From positions 1 to 30,309 of the forward strand of contig CAJMOP010000012.1 of assembly GCA_905215115.1 (NCBI GenBank): a stretch of 30,309 nt of DNA, written 5' to 3'. A program made the translations under genes and the position numbers. The notes under the pieces are model-generated. The model saw only the letters and a list, made by a program, of their open reading frames with translations, did no database searches and was not told the origin of the DNA. This document shows positions 1 to 9,345 of this stretch, in pieces (the stretch's first letter is position 1; each line of letters starts with the position of its first letter). Origin of the DNA: an uncultured bacterium (lineage in GTDB: Bacteria; Actinomycetota; Coriobacteriia; Coriobacteriales; Coriobacteriaceae).

Positions 1-15
1 AGCACTTAATGTGCT
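1..15. terminator. Possible end of an upstream terminator hairpin
   Basis: AGCAC, a five-base loop and GTGCT form a small perfect hairpin at the left edge, followed by TTCCG. It may be the last part of the terminator of a gene outside the window. The stem is short and the upstream context is missing, so this is only a suggestion. Confidence 0.2.
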
Positions 16-269
16 TTCCGTCTTGCGCAGGACTGTAGAGCAGCAAACTTAACCCGCCCCGGCCCCCGATGGCCCCAGACCGGCGGGATAGACGGGTTCA
101 GATGGGGCTTTGATGCATGGGTGGTCTGTTGTTGTGCAAATGGGTATCATACTGTGGTTATTGCATCGACTCTGCGATGCATGTTTGTACGTTCCCGGCG
201 GTCGGTTTGCCAGAAGCGCCCCGTCGGTTGTTCCAGACCCGTTTCGAAGAAAGGAAACCACACTAACCT

Positions 270-1940
270 ATGGCAGCTAAAAAATCATCTCCCTTGAAGA
301 TCATCCCGCTTGGCGGCCTTGACGGCATCGGCAAGAATATGACGGTCTTCGAGTGCGGCGACGACATGGTGCTCGTCGACGCCGGCCTCATGTTCCCGGA
401 TGACTCCCAGCCTGGTATCGACCTGGTGCTTCCCGACTACACCTATGTTCTGGAGAACGAGGAGAAGCTCCGTGGTATCGTCGTCACTCACGGCCACGAG
501 GACCACACCGGTTCGCTTCCGTATCTGCTGCAGGACCTCAACAATAAGGTGCCCATCTTCTCGAGCAAGCTGACGCTTGGCTTTATCGAGGGCAAGCTTT
601 CTGAGTTCCGCATCCGCGCACCCAAGTTCCGCGAGGTCAAGGGCGGCAGCCATGTCAACCTCGGCGGCATCTCGCTCGACTTCTTCTCGATGACGCACTC
701 CATCCCCGGCGCTCTGGGCGTGTTCATCCGCACCAATCAGGGCACCGTTATGCACACCGGCGACTTTAAGCTCGACCAGACGCCCATCGACGGCGTCACG
801 CCCGATTATGCCGCTATCAGCCGCTTTGCAAAGCAGGGCATCGACCTGCTGCTTTCCGACTCCACCAATGCCACGGTTCCCGGCTTTACCAAGTCCGAGG
901 CCGAGGTTGGTCCCAACCTGCTGCACGCCATCAAGAACGCGCCGGGTCGCGTGTTCGTCGCCTCGTTCTCGAGCCACATCCATCGTCTGCAGCAGATCTG
1001 CGATGCCGCCCGCAAGTGCGGCCGTAAGGTCGTTGTGACCGGTCGCTCCATGCTCACGAACACCCGCGTGGCGCGCGAGCTCGGTTATCTCAACATCGAT
1101 GATGCCGATATCATCGATGCCTTCGACATTGATAACCTGCCCGACGACAAGATCGTCGTCATGTGCACTGGCTCGCAGGGAGAGCCGCTGTCGGCCCTGT
1201 CCCGCATGGCCAATGGCGAGCACAAGACGCTCTCCATCCACGAGGGCGATACCGTTATCCTCTCGGCAACTCCTGTTCCCGGCAATGAGAAAGCCGTCCA
1301 GCAGGTCGTCAACAGCCTGGCCAAGCTCGGCTGCGATGTGTGGGATAAGAACCGCGCTCTCGTCCACGTCTCGGGTCACGGTAGCCAGGAGGAGCTCAAG
1401 CTCCTGATGGCCATGGCCAAGCCCACGTACTTTATGCCGGTTCACGGTGAGGCCGTGCATCTGCGCGCCCATGCTCAACTGGCCCGCAAGATGGGTCTCA
1501 AGGACGATCATATCTTTATCCTCGATAACGGTGACACGCTCGAGATGCGCGGCGGTATCGTCAAGCGTGGTACGCCCGTCGAGTCCGGCGTCGTCTACGT
1601 CGACGGCCTGCGTATCGGCGATACCGACCCCATCGTCCTGCGCGATCGCCAGAAGCTCGCCAATGACGGTATGGTCACGGCCGTTGCTATCGTCTCGCTC
1701 AAGCACAAGAAGATCGAGGCTATCGAGTTCTCGGGTCGCGGCGTCTCGTTTGCCATCGACGACCAGTTCTCCGAGGATGCCTCCGCATCCATTATGAAGA
1801 CGATCGAGAAGGGCAAGTTCAGCTTTACCAGCAGCGGCTCCGATGCCATTCGCAAGGCCGTGCGCGATTCGCTCTCCAACTTCATTTGGAGCCGTACGCG
1901 TACCCGTCCGATGATCATCCCGGTCGTCATGGAGGTTTAG
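270..1940 (+). CDS. rnj: Ribonuclease J (beta-CASP metallo-beta-lactamase RNase)
   Basis: Cytoplasmic zinc-dependent 5'-3' exo- and endoribonuclease of mRNA decay and rRNA processing. The 556-residue product has the usual RNase J length. Visible motifs are the metal site HGHEDH (H74, H76, D78, H79), H143 in MTHSIP, D165 in HTGDFKLD, the beta-CASP region from about 200 to 345 with GNEKAV, H370 in SGHGSQEE, and H392 in PVHGE, followed by a C-terminal domain. The ATG start is preceded by GAAAGGAAA about 12 bases upstream. It is the first gene of a long co-directional run, and the ftsK Shine-Dalgarno site lies inside its last codons. The family assignment is secure; RNase J1 and J2 roles cannot be separated from sequence alone. 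Confidence 0.96.
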   Translation: MAAKKSSPLKIIPLGGLDGIGKNMTVFECGDDMVLVDAGLMFPDDSQPGIDLVLPDYTYVLENEEKLRGIVVTHGHEDHTGSLPYLLQDLNNKVPIFSSKLTLGFIEGKLSEFRIRAPKFREVKGGSHVNLGGISLDFFSMTHSIPGALGVFIRTNQGTVMHTGDFKLDQTPIDGVTPDYAAISRFAKQGIDLLLSDSTNATVPGFTKSEAEVGPNLLHAIKNAPGRVFVASFSSHIHRLQQICDAARKCGRKVVVTGRSMLTNTRVARELGYLNIDDADIIDAFDIDNLPDDKIVVMCTGSQGEPLSALSRMANGEHKTLSIHEGDTVILSATPVPGNEKAVQQVVNSLAKLGCDVWDKNRALVHVSGHGSQEELKLLMAMAKPTYFMPVHGEAVHLRAHAQLARKMGLKDDHIFILDNGDTLEMRGGIVKRGTPVESGVVYVDGLRIGDTDPIVLRDRQKLANDGMVTAVAIVSLKHKKIEAIEFSGRGVSFAIDDQFSEDASASIMKTIEKGKFSFTSSGSDAIRKAVRDSLSNFIWSRTRTRPMIIPVVMEV

Positions 1941-1941
1941 T

Positions 1942-4719
1942 TTGGCGCGCGGATCTGCACAAAACGCCAAAGGCAATAAAGCCAACAACCAACCGGCATC
2001 TGCTAAGGGTGCCGGTTCCCATCTGCGTGCCAATAAGGGCCACGAGTCCGAGTTCGACGATTTTGAGCCCTTGGTCGAGCCTTCGGCTAATCGCGATATC
2101 GCCGGTGTGGTCATCGCCGTTTTGGCGATCGCGTCCTTCATTGCCGTGATCTCTCCGGCAACAGCGCCCGTGACGGCTGCGGTTGCCGGTTTCTACCACC
2201 TGGGCTTTGGCCTGGGCGCCTACGTGCTGCCGATCGTCATCTTGCTGTTTGCCGCCACGCTCTTTTTGGGTGAGGACTCGCCGCTCAACGTGCGCTCTGT
2301 CGCGGGCGGCGCCGTGGTCTTTATCGCCGTCGTCTCCATTCTTTCGCTGATGGTGCCGGGCACGAGCGATTCGTGCGACCTTATGTTTACGCCGCAGAAC
2401 CTTTCTGTGTCGGGCGGCTACATTGGCGCCTTTATCGCAAGTGCCTTGCAAAACGCCCTGGGTAAACCTATCGCCATGGTTGTCTTGCTGGGGCTTGTCG
2501 TCGTTGGTTTGGTCATTATCGGCTTTTCGGTGGGTGGAGTTTTGCGCTCCGCACGCGATCGTGCGGCAGATTTTGCCGAACGCCGTCGTGCCGATGTCAA
2601 CGCCAGCCCGTGGGGCGATGAAGAGGCCCTGTCTGTTCCCGGCGTCGCTCGTCCGCACCTGAGCATTCTGCGCCAGAAGGGGACTGACGCCGCGGTGACC
2701 ACGGTCATGGGTGGCGATGTCGACCCGGTTTTGGATGACAACGAGGACGATGACCCGTTTGTCGACGTATCCGAGTCGGTTGAAGCCGAGCGGGCCAAGA
2801 CCACGCTGCTGCCGCGTCGCCATGTCAAGAAGGGCAAGGCTGCGCCTAAGCTCAATACGAGTGAGCCCGACCCGTCTTGGTCCGATAGCGAGATTGAGCT
2901 CACCGAGGGCGATGACGAGGACGACGAGGGTCCGATTGAGACCGCAAAGACAACTTTGCTGCCGCGTCGCCATGCAAAGCGCGGCCAGGTAACCGGCCAG
3001 CTTTCGATGGAAGACGACTCCGATAAGATCGACGAGTCCGAGCCGCCGTTTGTCGTGAATCCCGTCTCGGCCGCACCTCAGATTCCCGACTTCCTGAAGC
3101 ATCCCAAGGTTGCCGGTGCGCCTGCCACGAGTGCTATCGAATCGGCTGCGGCTCGTGATGGGGGAGTGGACGACGGCGCCGCGGATAACGAGGGCGAAGA
3201 AGAGGACGGACTCAAGCTTCCGCCGCTCGAAATCCTGCATGCCAACCCGCAGTCGGCTTCCGCCGCGTCTTCGGACAAGGAGCTGGAGCAGACCGCTGAG
3301 TCACTGCAATCCACCTTGCTTGAGTTTGGCCGCAGTGCCCGCGTGGTCGGCTGGATCGCCGGCCCCACGGTGACGACCTTTAAACTGCAGCCCGGTGAGG
3401 GCGAGCGTGTGAGCAAAATTTCGAGCCTCGAGGACGATATCGCGCTTTCGCTCGCTGCCCAGTCGGTGCGTATCTTTGCCCCGATCCCCGGCACCTCGCT
3501 CGTGGGCATCGAGATTCCCAACCGCAAGCGCCAGAACGTCAATCTGGGCGACGTGCTGCCCTATGTGAAGGGCGGTCCGCTCGAGCTCGCCATCGGCCGC
3601 GACGCCGAGGGCACGCCGGTTGTCGCCGACCTCGCCAAGATGCCTCACCTGTTGATTGCCGGTACGACCGGTTCTGGTAAGTCGGTGATGATCAATTCCA
3701 TCATCACGACATTGCTCATGCGCGCCCTTCCCGAGGACGTTCGCCTGATCATGGTCGACCCCAAGCGCGTCGAGCTTGCGGGCTATAACGGTCTGCCGCA
3801 TCTCTATGTGCCCGTGGTGACCGAGCCCAAGCAGGCCGCGAGCGCTCTGCAATGGGCTGTGTCCGAGATGGAGCGTCGCCTGAAGGTCTTCGAGCGTCTC
3901 AACGTGCGTAAGATCTCGACCTACAACGAAAAGCAGGCTGCTGGCGAGTTTGAGCATTACGACAATCCGCCGCAAAAGATGCCCTACCTTGTCATTATCA
4001 TTGACGAGCTCTCTGACCTGATGATGGTCGCCGGTAAGGATGTCGAGGCCTCGATCGTGCGTATTGCACAGCTGGGCCGTGCCGCCGGTATTCATCTTAT
4101 CGTTGCCACGCAGCGCCCCAGCTCCAACGTGGTGACGGGCCTCATCAAGGCCAACATCACCAACCGCATCGCCTTTAACGTCGCCACGGGCATCGACTCG
4201 CGCGTCATCATCGACCAGATGGGCGCCGAGAAGCTCACCGGTTTGGGCGACATGTTGTTCTCCAAGGTCGACTGGGGCAAGCCCCGCCGTATCCAGGGCT
4301 GCTTTGTCTCGGATGATGAGATCAACGAGATTGTCGAGTTCGTCAAGTCGCAGAGTGAGCCAGACTACCACGAGGAGATCCTGTCTGCCGTGGCGCCCGC
4401 TTCCATGTCCATGGCGGGTGGCGGCGGCATTGTCCGCACCGGAGTAGCCGAGCCGCAAGACGATGATCCGCTCATTTGGGAAGCCGCCCATATTGTGGTG
4501 GAATCGCAGCTTGGCTCCACATCTGGCCTGCAACGTCGTCTGAAGGTTGGCTATGCGCGTGCCGGGCGTATTATGGACATGCTGGAAGAAAAGGGTGTCG
4601 TCGGCCCGCCCGACGGTTCCAAGCCGCGCGAGGTCCTGTTGGACGAGGAGGGGCTTGCCGCGCTGGAATCTGTCGACGCCGAGATGGCACGTGAAGATCG
4701 TGAGTTTGGAGGATTCTGA
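1942..4719 (+). CDS. ftsK: DNA translocase FtsK/SpoIIIE
   Basis: Septum-anchored ATP-driven DNA pump that clears chromosome ends from the closing division septum. The 925-residue protein has four to five hydrophobic segments (about 53-205), a long acidic low-complexity linker (about 210-430), the alpha/beta motor, and a C-terminal gamma winged helix (about 841-903) that reads chromosome polarity in this family. Walker A is GTTGSGKS at 574-581; Walker B is LVIIIDE at 683-689. The start is TTG, one base after the rnj stop; GGAGGT at 1931-1936 sits five bases before it, and no early in-frame ATG competes. The linker holds a ten-residue block, AKTTLLPRRH, at both 285-294 and 335-344. The stop overlaps the next start as TGATG. 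Confidence 0.95.
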   Translation: MARGSAQNAKGNKANNQPASAKGAGSHLRANKGHESEFDDFEPLVEPSANRDIAGVVIAVLAIASFIAVISPATAPVTAAVAGFYHLGFGLGAYVLPIVILLFAATLFLGEDSPLNVRSVAGGAVVFIAVVSILSLMVPGTSDSCDLMFTPQNLSVSGGYIGAFIASALQNALGKPIAMVVLLGLVVVGLVIIGFSVGGVLRSARDRAADFAERRRADVNASPWGDEEALSVPGVARPHLSILRQKGTDAAVTTVMGGDVDPVLDDNEDDDPFVDVSESVEAERAKTTLLPRRHVKKGKAAPKLNTSEPDPSWSDSEIELTEGDDEDDEGPIETAKTTLLPRRHAKRGQVTGQLSMEDDSDKIDESEPPFVVNPVSAAPQIPDFLKHPKVAGAPATSAIESAAARDGGVDDGAADNEGEEEDGLKLPPLEILHANPQSASAASSDKELEQTAESLQSTLLEFGRSARVVGWIAGPTVTTFKLQPGEGERVSKISSLEDDIALSLAAQSVRIFAPIPGTSLVGIEIPNRKRQNVNLGDVLPYVKGGPLELAIGRDAEGTPVVADLAKMPHLLIAGTTGSGKSVMINSIITTLLMRALPEDVRLIMVDPKRVELAGYNGLPHLYVPVVTEPKQAASALQWAVSEMERRLKVFERLNVRKISTYNEKQAAGEFEHYDNPPQKMPYLVIIIDELSDLMMVAGKDVEASIVRIAQLGRAAGIHLIVATQRPSSNVVTGLIKANITNRIAFNVATGIDSRVIIDQMGAEKLTGLGDMLFSKVDWGKPRRIQGCFVSDDEINEIVEFVKSQSEPDYHEEILSAVAPASMSMAGGGGIVRTGVAEPQDDDPLIWEAAHIVVESQLGSTSGLQRRLKVGYARAGRIMDMLEEKGVVGPPDGSKPREVLLDEEGLAALESVDAEMAREDREFGGF

Positions 4720-6221
4720 TGGCTGCACGCTTTGGTGACATGCTGCTCGAGCAGCGTCGCCGAATGGGGCTTTCCATTCAGCAGGTCGCCAACACCATCA
4801 AAATCAGGCCGCAGATCATCGAGTTTTTCGAGACCGGTAACTTTGCTTCGATGCCCCCGCGCGGCTATGCGCAGGGCATGATTTCGAGCTATGCTCGCTT
4901 TTTGGGCCTCAATCCGCGCGAGGTCGTCAACGCTTATTTTGACGACCTGATGGCATACGAACGCGAGACGTCGCAGCAGGGCGGTCGTTTTCAGGACGCC
5001 GCCGGCTACGTCAATTCGCGTTCCTCGGTCGATAACGGGCGCTTTCTTATGGTTCAGGGCGGTCGTTCGACCCGCTATGGACAGCGTCCTCAGCAGGCCG
5101 GTTATATTACCGAGACGGGTTCGGGCGAGGAGATTCGCTCACAGCGTGACCGGTTCCGCAGTACGCCGATGCCCGAGGACCGTGCACTCCCCGCTGCCCG
5201 CGGCGTGGCGCGTGACCCTCGTGCCGGCTACGGCGACGGCGGCTATTCCGGGCGCGGTTACCGTGGTGTCTCCACCGGACGCTCTCACGGTGGCTATGCG
5301 GATGCCGATACCACGCAGGTGACGCCGCGTCTTCGCTCTCAGTCTCAGCCGTGTGGTCAGCGCCCTTCGGCTTCGCGTTCGGGCCAGCGTGGCTATCAAG
5401 GCCGCGGTGAACTTGCGCCCCGCTCGGGTCAGCGCGGCCCTCAGGGCCAGGGTGGCTATCGTGGCCGTTCCGATAGCAATCGTGGTCGTATGCCTCAGGG
5501 GGGCGGCCGCAGCAGTTCCAGTCGTGGACGCGGCGGATCCCGTACTCCTCAAAACAACGGTCTCGATCCTCGTATCGTTTACGCCGGTATCGGCGCCGTG
5601 GCGCTGCTGCTGATCGTGCTCATCGTGGTGCTCCTGCGTGGCTGCGGCTCCTCGGCGCCCGAGTCGACGCCCGAGACGCCCGTTGCCACCAAGACAACGA
5701 CTAAAAAGTCTTCCAACAAGACCGAATCCGTCGATGAGGATGAAGATGCCGATAAGACGACGGACGAGTCGACCGATTCGGACGCCGCCAAGACGACGGC
5801 CAAGAAGGAAGAGAACGAGGTCACAAAGGTCAAGATCTCCGTTGCCAAGGGCAAGACTGCTTGGATTGAGGTCAAGGTTGATGGCAAGTCGGTCTATGGC
5901 GCCCAGGCGACCGGCCCCTTTGAGCAGGAATATACGCCCGAGTCCTCGATCGAGATCACCACGTCCAAGCCTTCCGATGTCACCGTTACCAAGAACGGTG
6001 AAAAGGTCCGCTACGACACTAAGACGTCGGGCGTGGCACGCGTGACGATCACCGTTCCCAAGAAGGAGACGACCGACTCCGAGGACGGCGAGAGCACTGA
6101 CGGCACCGATGATGCCAACAGCGCGGATGGAACCGAGGCCCAGTCCACGGAGGGCACCAATACCGCTACCGACGGTCAAACGACGACCGATTCTACCGAT
6201 TATTCGTACGACAGCTACTAA
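4719..6221 (+). CDS. RodZ-like HTH membrane protein with Arg/Gly-rich linker
   Basis: Residues 1-85 form a Xre-type helix-turn-helix of the RodZ class (HTH_25), with the typical FGDMLLEQRRRMGLSIQQVA and PPRGYAQGMISSYARFLGL. Residues about 165-283 are rich in Arg, Gly, Ser and Gln with many RG and GRG steps. One membrane span lies at about 287-308. An acidic Thr/Lys stretch (312-368), a DUF4115-like beta domain (about 369-445) and a Thr/Ser/Asp tail follow. RodZ links the MreB cytoskeleton to cell-wall synthesis in rods; no MreB gene is in this window, so that role is inferred from the family only. The order implies a cytoplasmic HTH and RG region and an external C-terminus. The ATG overlaps the ftsK stop, suggesting coupled translation. 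Confidence 0.82.
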   Translation: MAARFGDMLLEQRRRMGLSIQQVANTIKIRPQIIEFFETGNFASMPPRGYAQGMISSYARFLGLNPREVVNAYFDDLMAYERETSQQGGRFQDAAGYVNSRSSVDNGRFLMVQGGRSTRYGQRPQQAGYITETGSGEEIRSQRDRFRSTPMPEDRALPAARGVARDPRAGYGDGGYSGRGYRGVSTGRSHGGYADADTTQVTPRLRSQSQPCGQRPSASRSGQRGYQGRGELAPRSGQRGPQGQGGYRGRSDSNRGRMPQGGGRSSSSRGRGGSRTPQNNGLDPRIVYAGIGAVALLLIVLIVVLLRGCGSSAPESTPETPVATKTTTKKSSNKTESVDEDEDADKTTDESTDSDAAKTTAKKEENEVTKVKISVAKGKTAWIEVKVDGKSVYGAQATGPFEQEYTPESSIEITTSKPSDVTVTKNGEKVRYDTKTSGVARVTITVPKKETTDSEDGESTDGTDDANSADGTEAQSTEGTNTATDGQTTTDSTDYSYDSY

Positions 6222-6247
6222 GCCGCTCGTAAGCGAAAGGATTAACC

Positions 6248-6745
6248 ATGGCTAAAGATTCCAGCTTCGACGTCGTGTCCGAGGTTAATATGCAGGAGGT
6301 CGACAACGCCTTCCAGCAGACCACGCGCGAGATTTCCCAGCGCTATGACCTGAAGGACTCCGGCGCCACCATCGAGCTTTCGAAGGGCGACAAACTCTTT
6401 ACGGTCAACGCCCCGGCCGACTTTGTCTCCAAGCAGATCATCGATGTCTTGAGCTCCAAGCTCATCAAGCGCGGCATCGATCTTAAGGCCGTGTCCTGGG
6501 ATGCGCCTCAGGCTGCATCGGGCGGCACCGTGCGCGTGCTCGGTCACATCGTCGAGGGTATCGACCAGACGACTGCCAAGAAGATCAATAAGGACATTAA
6601 GGATCAGAAGCTCAAGGTCAAGGTGACGATTGAGGCCGACAAACTGCGTGTTTCCTCTGCTTCCAAGGATGCGCTGCAGACCGTGATCCAGTTCCTGCGC
6701 GACCAGGACTACGGTCAGCCGCTGCAGTTCACCAACTACCGCTAA
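6248..6745 (+). CDS. yajQ: YajQ-family nucleotide-binding protein
   Basis: The 165-residue product has the normal YajQ length and matches along its whole length: N-terminal SSFDVVSEVNMQEVDNA, central RGIDLKAVSWD, and C-terminal DQDYGQPLQFTNYR. The family has two RRM-like ferredoxin folds and is reported to bind nucleotides; some members bind cyclic di-GMP and act with transcription factors. Its target here is unknown. GCGAAAGGA lies a few bases before the ATG. It is 26 bases after the RodZ-like gene and 26 before rimO, so it probably shares their transcript. Confidence 0.93.
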   Translation: MAKDSSFDVVSEVNMQEVDNAFQQTTREISQRYDLKDSGATIELSKGDKLFTVNAPADFVSKQIIDVLSSKLIKRGIDLKAVSWDAPQAASGGTVRVLGHIVEGIDQTTAKKINKDIKDQKLKVKVTIEADKLRVSSASKDALQTVIQFLRDQDYGQPLQFTNYR

Positions 6746-6771
6746 TTCATTCGAAAGGACCGCTCTCCAAC

Positions 6772-8121
6772 ATGGATACACCGTTGGGCTCCGTGCTCTA
6801 TATCACCCTCGGGTGCGCCAAGAATGAGGTCGATACCGACCGTATGCGTTCGCTGCTAACCGCCGCAGGCTACGAGGAGGCATTCGATCCGCAGGATGCC
6901 GATATCGCCATCGTCAATACGTGCTCGTTCCTTGCCTCTGCAACGTCCGAGAGCATCGAGACCACGCTCGAGCTTGCCAACGAGGTTCAGGACGGCGTTC
7001 GTTCCTGCCCGATCGTCATGTGCGGCTGCGTGCCGTCACGCTACGGCGACGACCTGCCCGACGAGCTGCCCGAGGTCGCGGCCTTTGTGAAGGCCGACGA
7101 GGAAGACGGCATCGTGGCGGTCATCGATGACGTGCTGGGTGTTGAGCGCGAGATTGCCGCCTATATTCCGCAGGTCAAGCGTACCGTCGAGGGCGCTGTC
7201 GCCTACGTCAAAATCTCCGATGGCTGCAACCGCTTCTGCAGCTTCTGCATGATCCCGTATATCCGCGGTCGTTATCACTCGCGCAATGCCGAGAGCATTA
7301 TCTCCGAGGTGCGCGACCTGGTCGCCGGTGGTGTGCGCGAGATCGTTCTGATCGGTCAGGACACGGGCATCTGGGGTACCGACTTTGCGGATGAGGACGT
7401 CGCCGAGGGCGCGCCGCGCAATCTGGCGCAGCTGCTACAGGCCGTTGCCGAGGCGGTGCGTCCTCATAACGTGTGGGTCCGCGTACTCTACCTGCAGCCC
7501 GAGGGCATGACCGACGAGCTTATCGAGACCATTCGCGATACGCCCGAGGTGCTGCCCTATATCGATATTCCCGTGCAGCACTGCGACGCGCGCATCCTCA
7601 AGGCCATGCGCCGCTCCGGTTCGCGCCAGGAGCTCGAGGACCTGTTCCGCGATCTGCGCGAGCGTATCCCCGGTATCGTGATCCGCTCCACGGCTATGGT
7701 TGGCTTCCCGACCGAGACCGACGACGAGTTCCGCGATCTCATTGACTTTATGGACGCCATGGGCTTTGACTACACGAGCGTCTTTGCCTATTCGCAGGAG
7801 GAGGGCAGCCTGGCCGCCAAGATGGAAGGTCAGGTCGACGAAGAGGTTAAGCTCGAGCGCGCCCAGGAGGCTATGGATCTGGCCGAGTCGCTCGGCTTTG
7901 CCGCAACTGCCGCGCACGTGGGCGAGCGCGCCCAGGTGATCGTCGACGGCATCGAGGAGACCGAGGACGGTGCCGAGCTCATCGGACATGCCTGGTTCCA
8001 GGCTCCCGATTCCGATGGTGCGGTGCATCTGGATGCCAGCGAGGCATCTGTGGGCGATATTCTGACGGTCGAGTTTACCGATAGCTTTTGCTACGAGCTT
8101 ATCGGTCATGTTGTGGAGTAG
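6772..8121 (+). CDS. rimO: Ribosomal protein S12 methylthiotransferase RimO
   Basis: Radical-SAM enzyme that adds a methylthio group to an aspartate of ribosomal protein S12. The 449-residue protein has the N-terminal MTTase domain with C15 (GCAKN), C51 (NTCSFL) and C86 (CGC), the radical SAM cluster motif C152-x3-C156-x2-C159 followed by MIPYIRGRYHSR, and a C-terminal TRAM domain ending in LIGHVVE. YITLGCAKNEVDTDRM at the N-terminus is characteristic of RimO rather than MiaB, which is present separately at 14784. AAAGGA precedes the ATG. The pgsA start follows nine bases after its stop. Confidence 0.95.
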   Translation: MDTPLGSVLYITLGCAKNEVDTDRMRSLLTAAGYEEAFDPQDADIAIVNTCSFLASATSESIETTLELANEVQDGVRSCPIVMCGCVPSRYGDDLPDELPEVAAFVKADEEDGIVAVIDDVLGVEREIAAYIPQVKRTVEGAVAYVKISDGCNRFCSFCMIPYIRGRYHSRNAESIISEVRDLVAGGVREIVLIGQDTGIWGTDFADEDVAEGAPRNLAQLLQAVAEAVRPHNVWVRVLYLQPEGMTDELIETIRDTPEVLPYIDIPVQHCDARILKAMRRSGSRQELEDLFRDLRERIPGIVIRSTAMVGFPTETDDEFRDLIDFMDAMGFDYTSVFAYSQEEGSLAAKMEGQVDEEVKLERAQEAMDLAESLGFAATAAHVGERAQVIVDGIEETEDGAELIGHAWFQAPDSDGAVHLDASEASVGDILTVEFTDSFCYELIGHVVE

Positions 8122-8130
8122 GAGAGCGTC

Positions 8131-8769
8131 GTGGCTAACGAGAGCAATAAAGAACTGACGAGCGTTTGGACGCCCGCCAACATCGTGACGTGCGTGCGCA
8201 TTGTCTTTATTCCGGTGTTCATGATCGTGTCGGCGCTGTCTCACACGAGCGTTGCCGGTACGGATTGGAGCCATTTCGACGGCCCGCTCGCTGCCGCTGC
8301 CTTTATTCTGTACGTCATCCTGTCGTGCACCGATAAGGTTGATGGCTACCTGGCTCGTTCGCGCAACGAGATCACCGATTTCGGCAAGTTCTTGGATCCC
8401 ATCGCCGACAAGCTGCTCGTGTTCTCGGCCCTGCTGCTGTTCTTGGACTTTGGCGCCGTAACCGTGTGGTCCGTGTTCATCATCCTGTTCCGCGAGCTGT
8501 TGGTGAGCGCCCTGCGCATGGTCGCGAGTGCCGCTGGTGTGGTCGTTGCCGCCGATAAGCTCGGCAAGTATAAGACGGCGACCACGATGGTCTCCATCTG
8601 CGGTTATCTGTGCGTCTTTGCGATGGCCGGCTTGCACCTTGGCCCGGTGGCGCTGACGCTCGGCATCTACTCGGTGTCGCGCTTCCTGTACGCCGTGGCC
8701 GTTATCCTGACCGTTATCTCGGGCGCCCAGTACTTCTGGAACTGCCGCAAGATCGTCTTTTCGGTCTAG
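8131..8769 (+). CDS. pgsA: CDP-diacylglycerol--glycerol-3-phosphate 3-phosphatidyltransferase
   Basis: Integral membrane enzyme making phosphatidylglycerol phosphate from CDP-diacylglycerol. The CDP-alcohol phosphatidyltransferase signature is complete: D68, D71, G72, A75, R76, G85, D89 and D93 in TDKVDGYLAR and GKFLDPIADK. Several hydrophobic helices cover the 212 residues. The start is GTG, with AGGAG overlapping the rimO stop codon. Its place between rimO and cinA is a widespread arrangement and supports the pgsA name over the second family member at 29009. Substrate choice is inferred from context. Confidence 0.9.
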   Translation: MANESNKELTSVWTPANIVTCVRIVFIPVFMIVSALSHTSVAGTDWSHFDGPLAAAAFILYVILSCTDKVDGYLARSRNEITDFGKFLDPIADKLLVFSALLLFLDFGAVTVWSVFIILFRELLVSALRMVASAAGVVVAADKLGKYKTATTMVSICGYLCVFAMAGLHLGPVALTLGIYSVSRFLYAVAVILTVISGAQYFWNCRKIVFSV

Positions 8770-8781
8770 GTCCTGGTAGGC

Positions 8782-9312
8782 ATGACGGAATCATTTGAGC
8801 AGATTGCGGCGCACAATGAAGAGCTCGCACGCGATATTGTCGAGCGTGCAAGCGCTCGTGGTGTGACGGTTTCGACGGCTGAATCTCTGACAGCAGGCAT
8901 GATCGCCTCGACGATCGCCGATATCCCCGGTGCCTCGGCGGTGCTGCGCGGCGGTGCGGTGACGTACTGCGACGAGATTAAGCATCGCGTGCTCGGTGTT
9001 GAGCAAGAGACGCTTGACCGCTATACCGCGGTGTCGTACCAGACGGCACGCGAGATGGCTACCGGTTCGCTGGAGCTGTACCAGAGCGATATTGCCGTGA
9101 GCGCGACGGGCTATGCCGGCCCCGGTGGAGGCACCGAGGACGATCCGGCTGGAACCTTTTATATTGGCTGGGCGTATCGCACGGCCGATGGGGGAGTGTC
9201 GGTCGTGGACTCCATTCGTTGTCATTATGAGGGCGATCGTTCATGTGTTCGTGCCCATGCGGTCGCGGAGGCACTGGGTCGCATTGTCTGCGTGCTCCAT
9301 TCTATGGAATAG
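8782..9312 (+). CDS. cinA: CinA-family protein (nicotinamide-nucleotide amidase domain)
   Basis: The 176-residue protein consists only of the C-terminal CinA domain (PncC-like), which in studied members deamidates nicotinamide mononucleotide for NAD salvage. TAESLTAGM (32-40), RGGAVTYCDEIKH (57-68) and SATGYAGPGGG (107-117) are family motifs. The larger N-terminal molybdopterin-binding-like domain of two-domain CinA is absent; this single-domain form is common and is not a truncation, because the ATG has its own site (GGTAGG). It lies directly before recA as in many bacteria, but a terminator and a strong recA promoter separate the two here. Confidence 0.88.
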   Translation: MTESFEQIAAHNEELARDIVERASARGVTVSTAESLTAGMIASTIADIPGASAVLRGGAVTYCDEIKHRVLGVEQETLDRYTAVSYQTAREMATGSLELYQSDIAVSATGYAGPGGGTEDDPAGTFYIGWAYRTADGGVSVVDSIRCHYEGDRSCVRAHAVAEALGRIVCVLHSME

Positions 9313-9320
9313 ACGTGTTT

Positions 9321-9345
9321 TAAGGGGCCTCCGGGCCCCTTAATT
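9321..9345 (+). terminator. Rho-independent terminator after cinA
   Basis: A perfect nine-base-pair stem (9321-9329 with 9334-9342) closes a TCCG loop and is followed by a short T-containing tail. It lies nine bases after the cinA stop and separates the rnj-cinA run from recA. Confidence 0.85.

Noticed and set aside
51..160. T-box leader before rnj
   Set aside because: GGGTGGTC resembles part of the T-box motif, but the remaining consensus, specifier loop and terminator are missing.
285..2141. 618-codon open frame on the minus strand opposite rnj
   Set aside because: It is fully antisense to a clear RNase J gene, has no recognisable domain or ribosome site, and long antisense frames are expected with this GC-ending codon bias.
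5139..6179. 346-codon minus-strand frame opposite the RodZ-like gene
   Set aside because: Composition reflects the repetitive coding strand (Arg/Gly and Thr/Asp regions); no motif or ribosome site.
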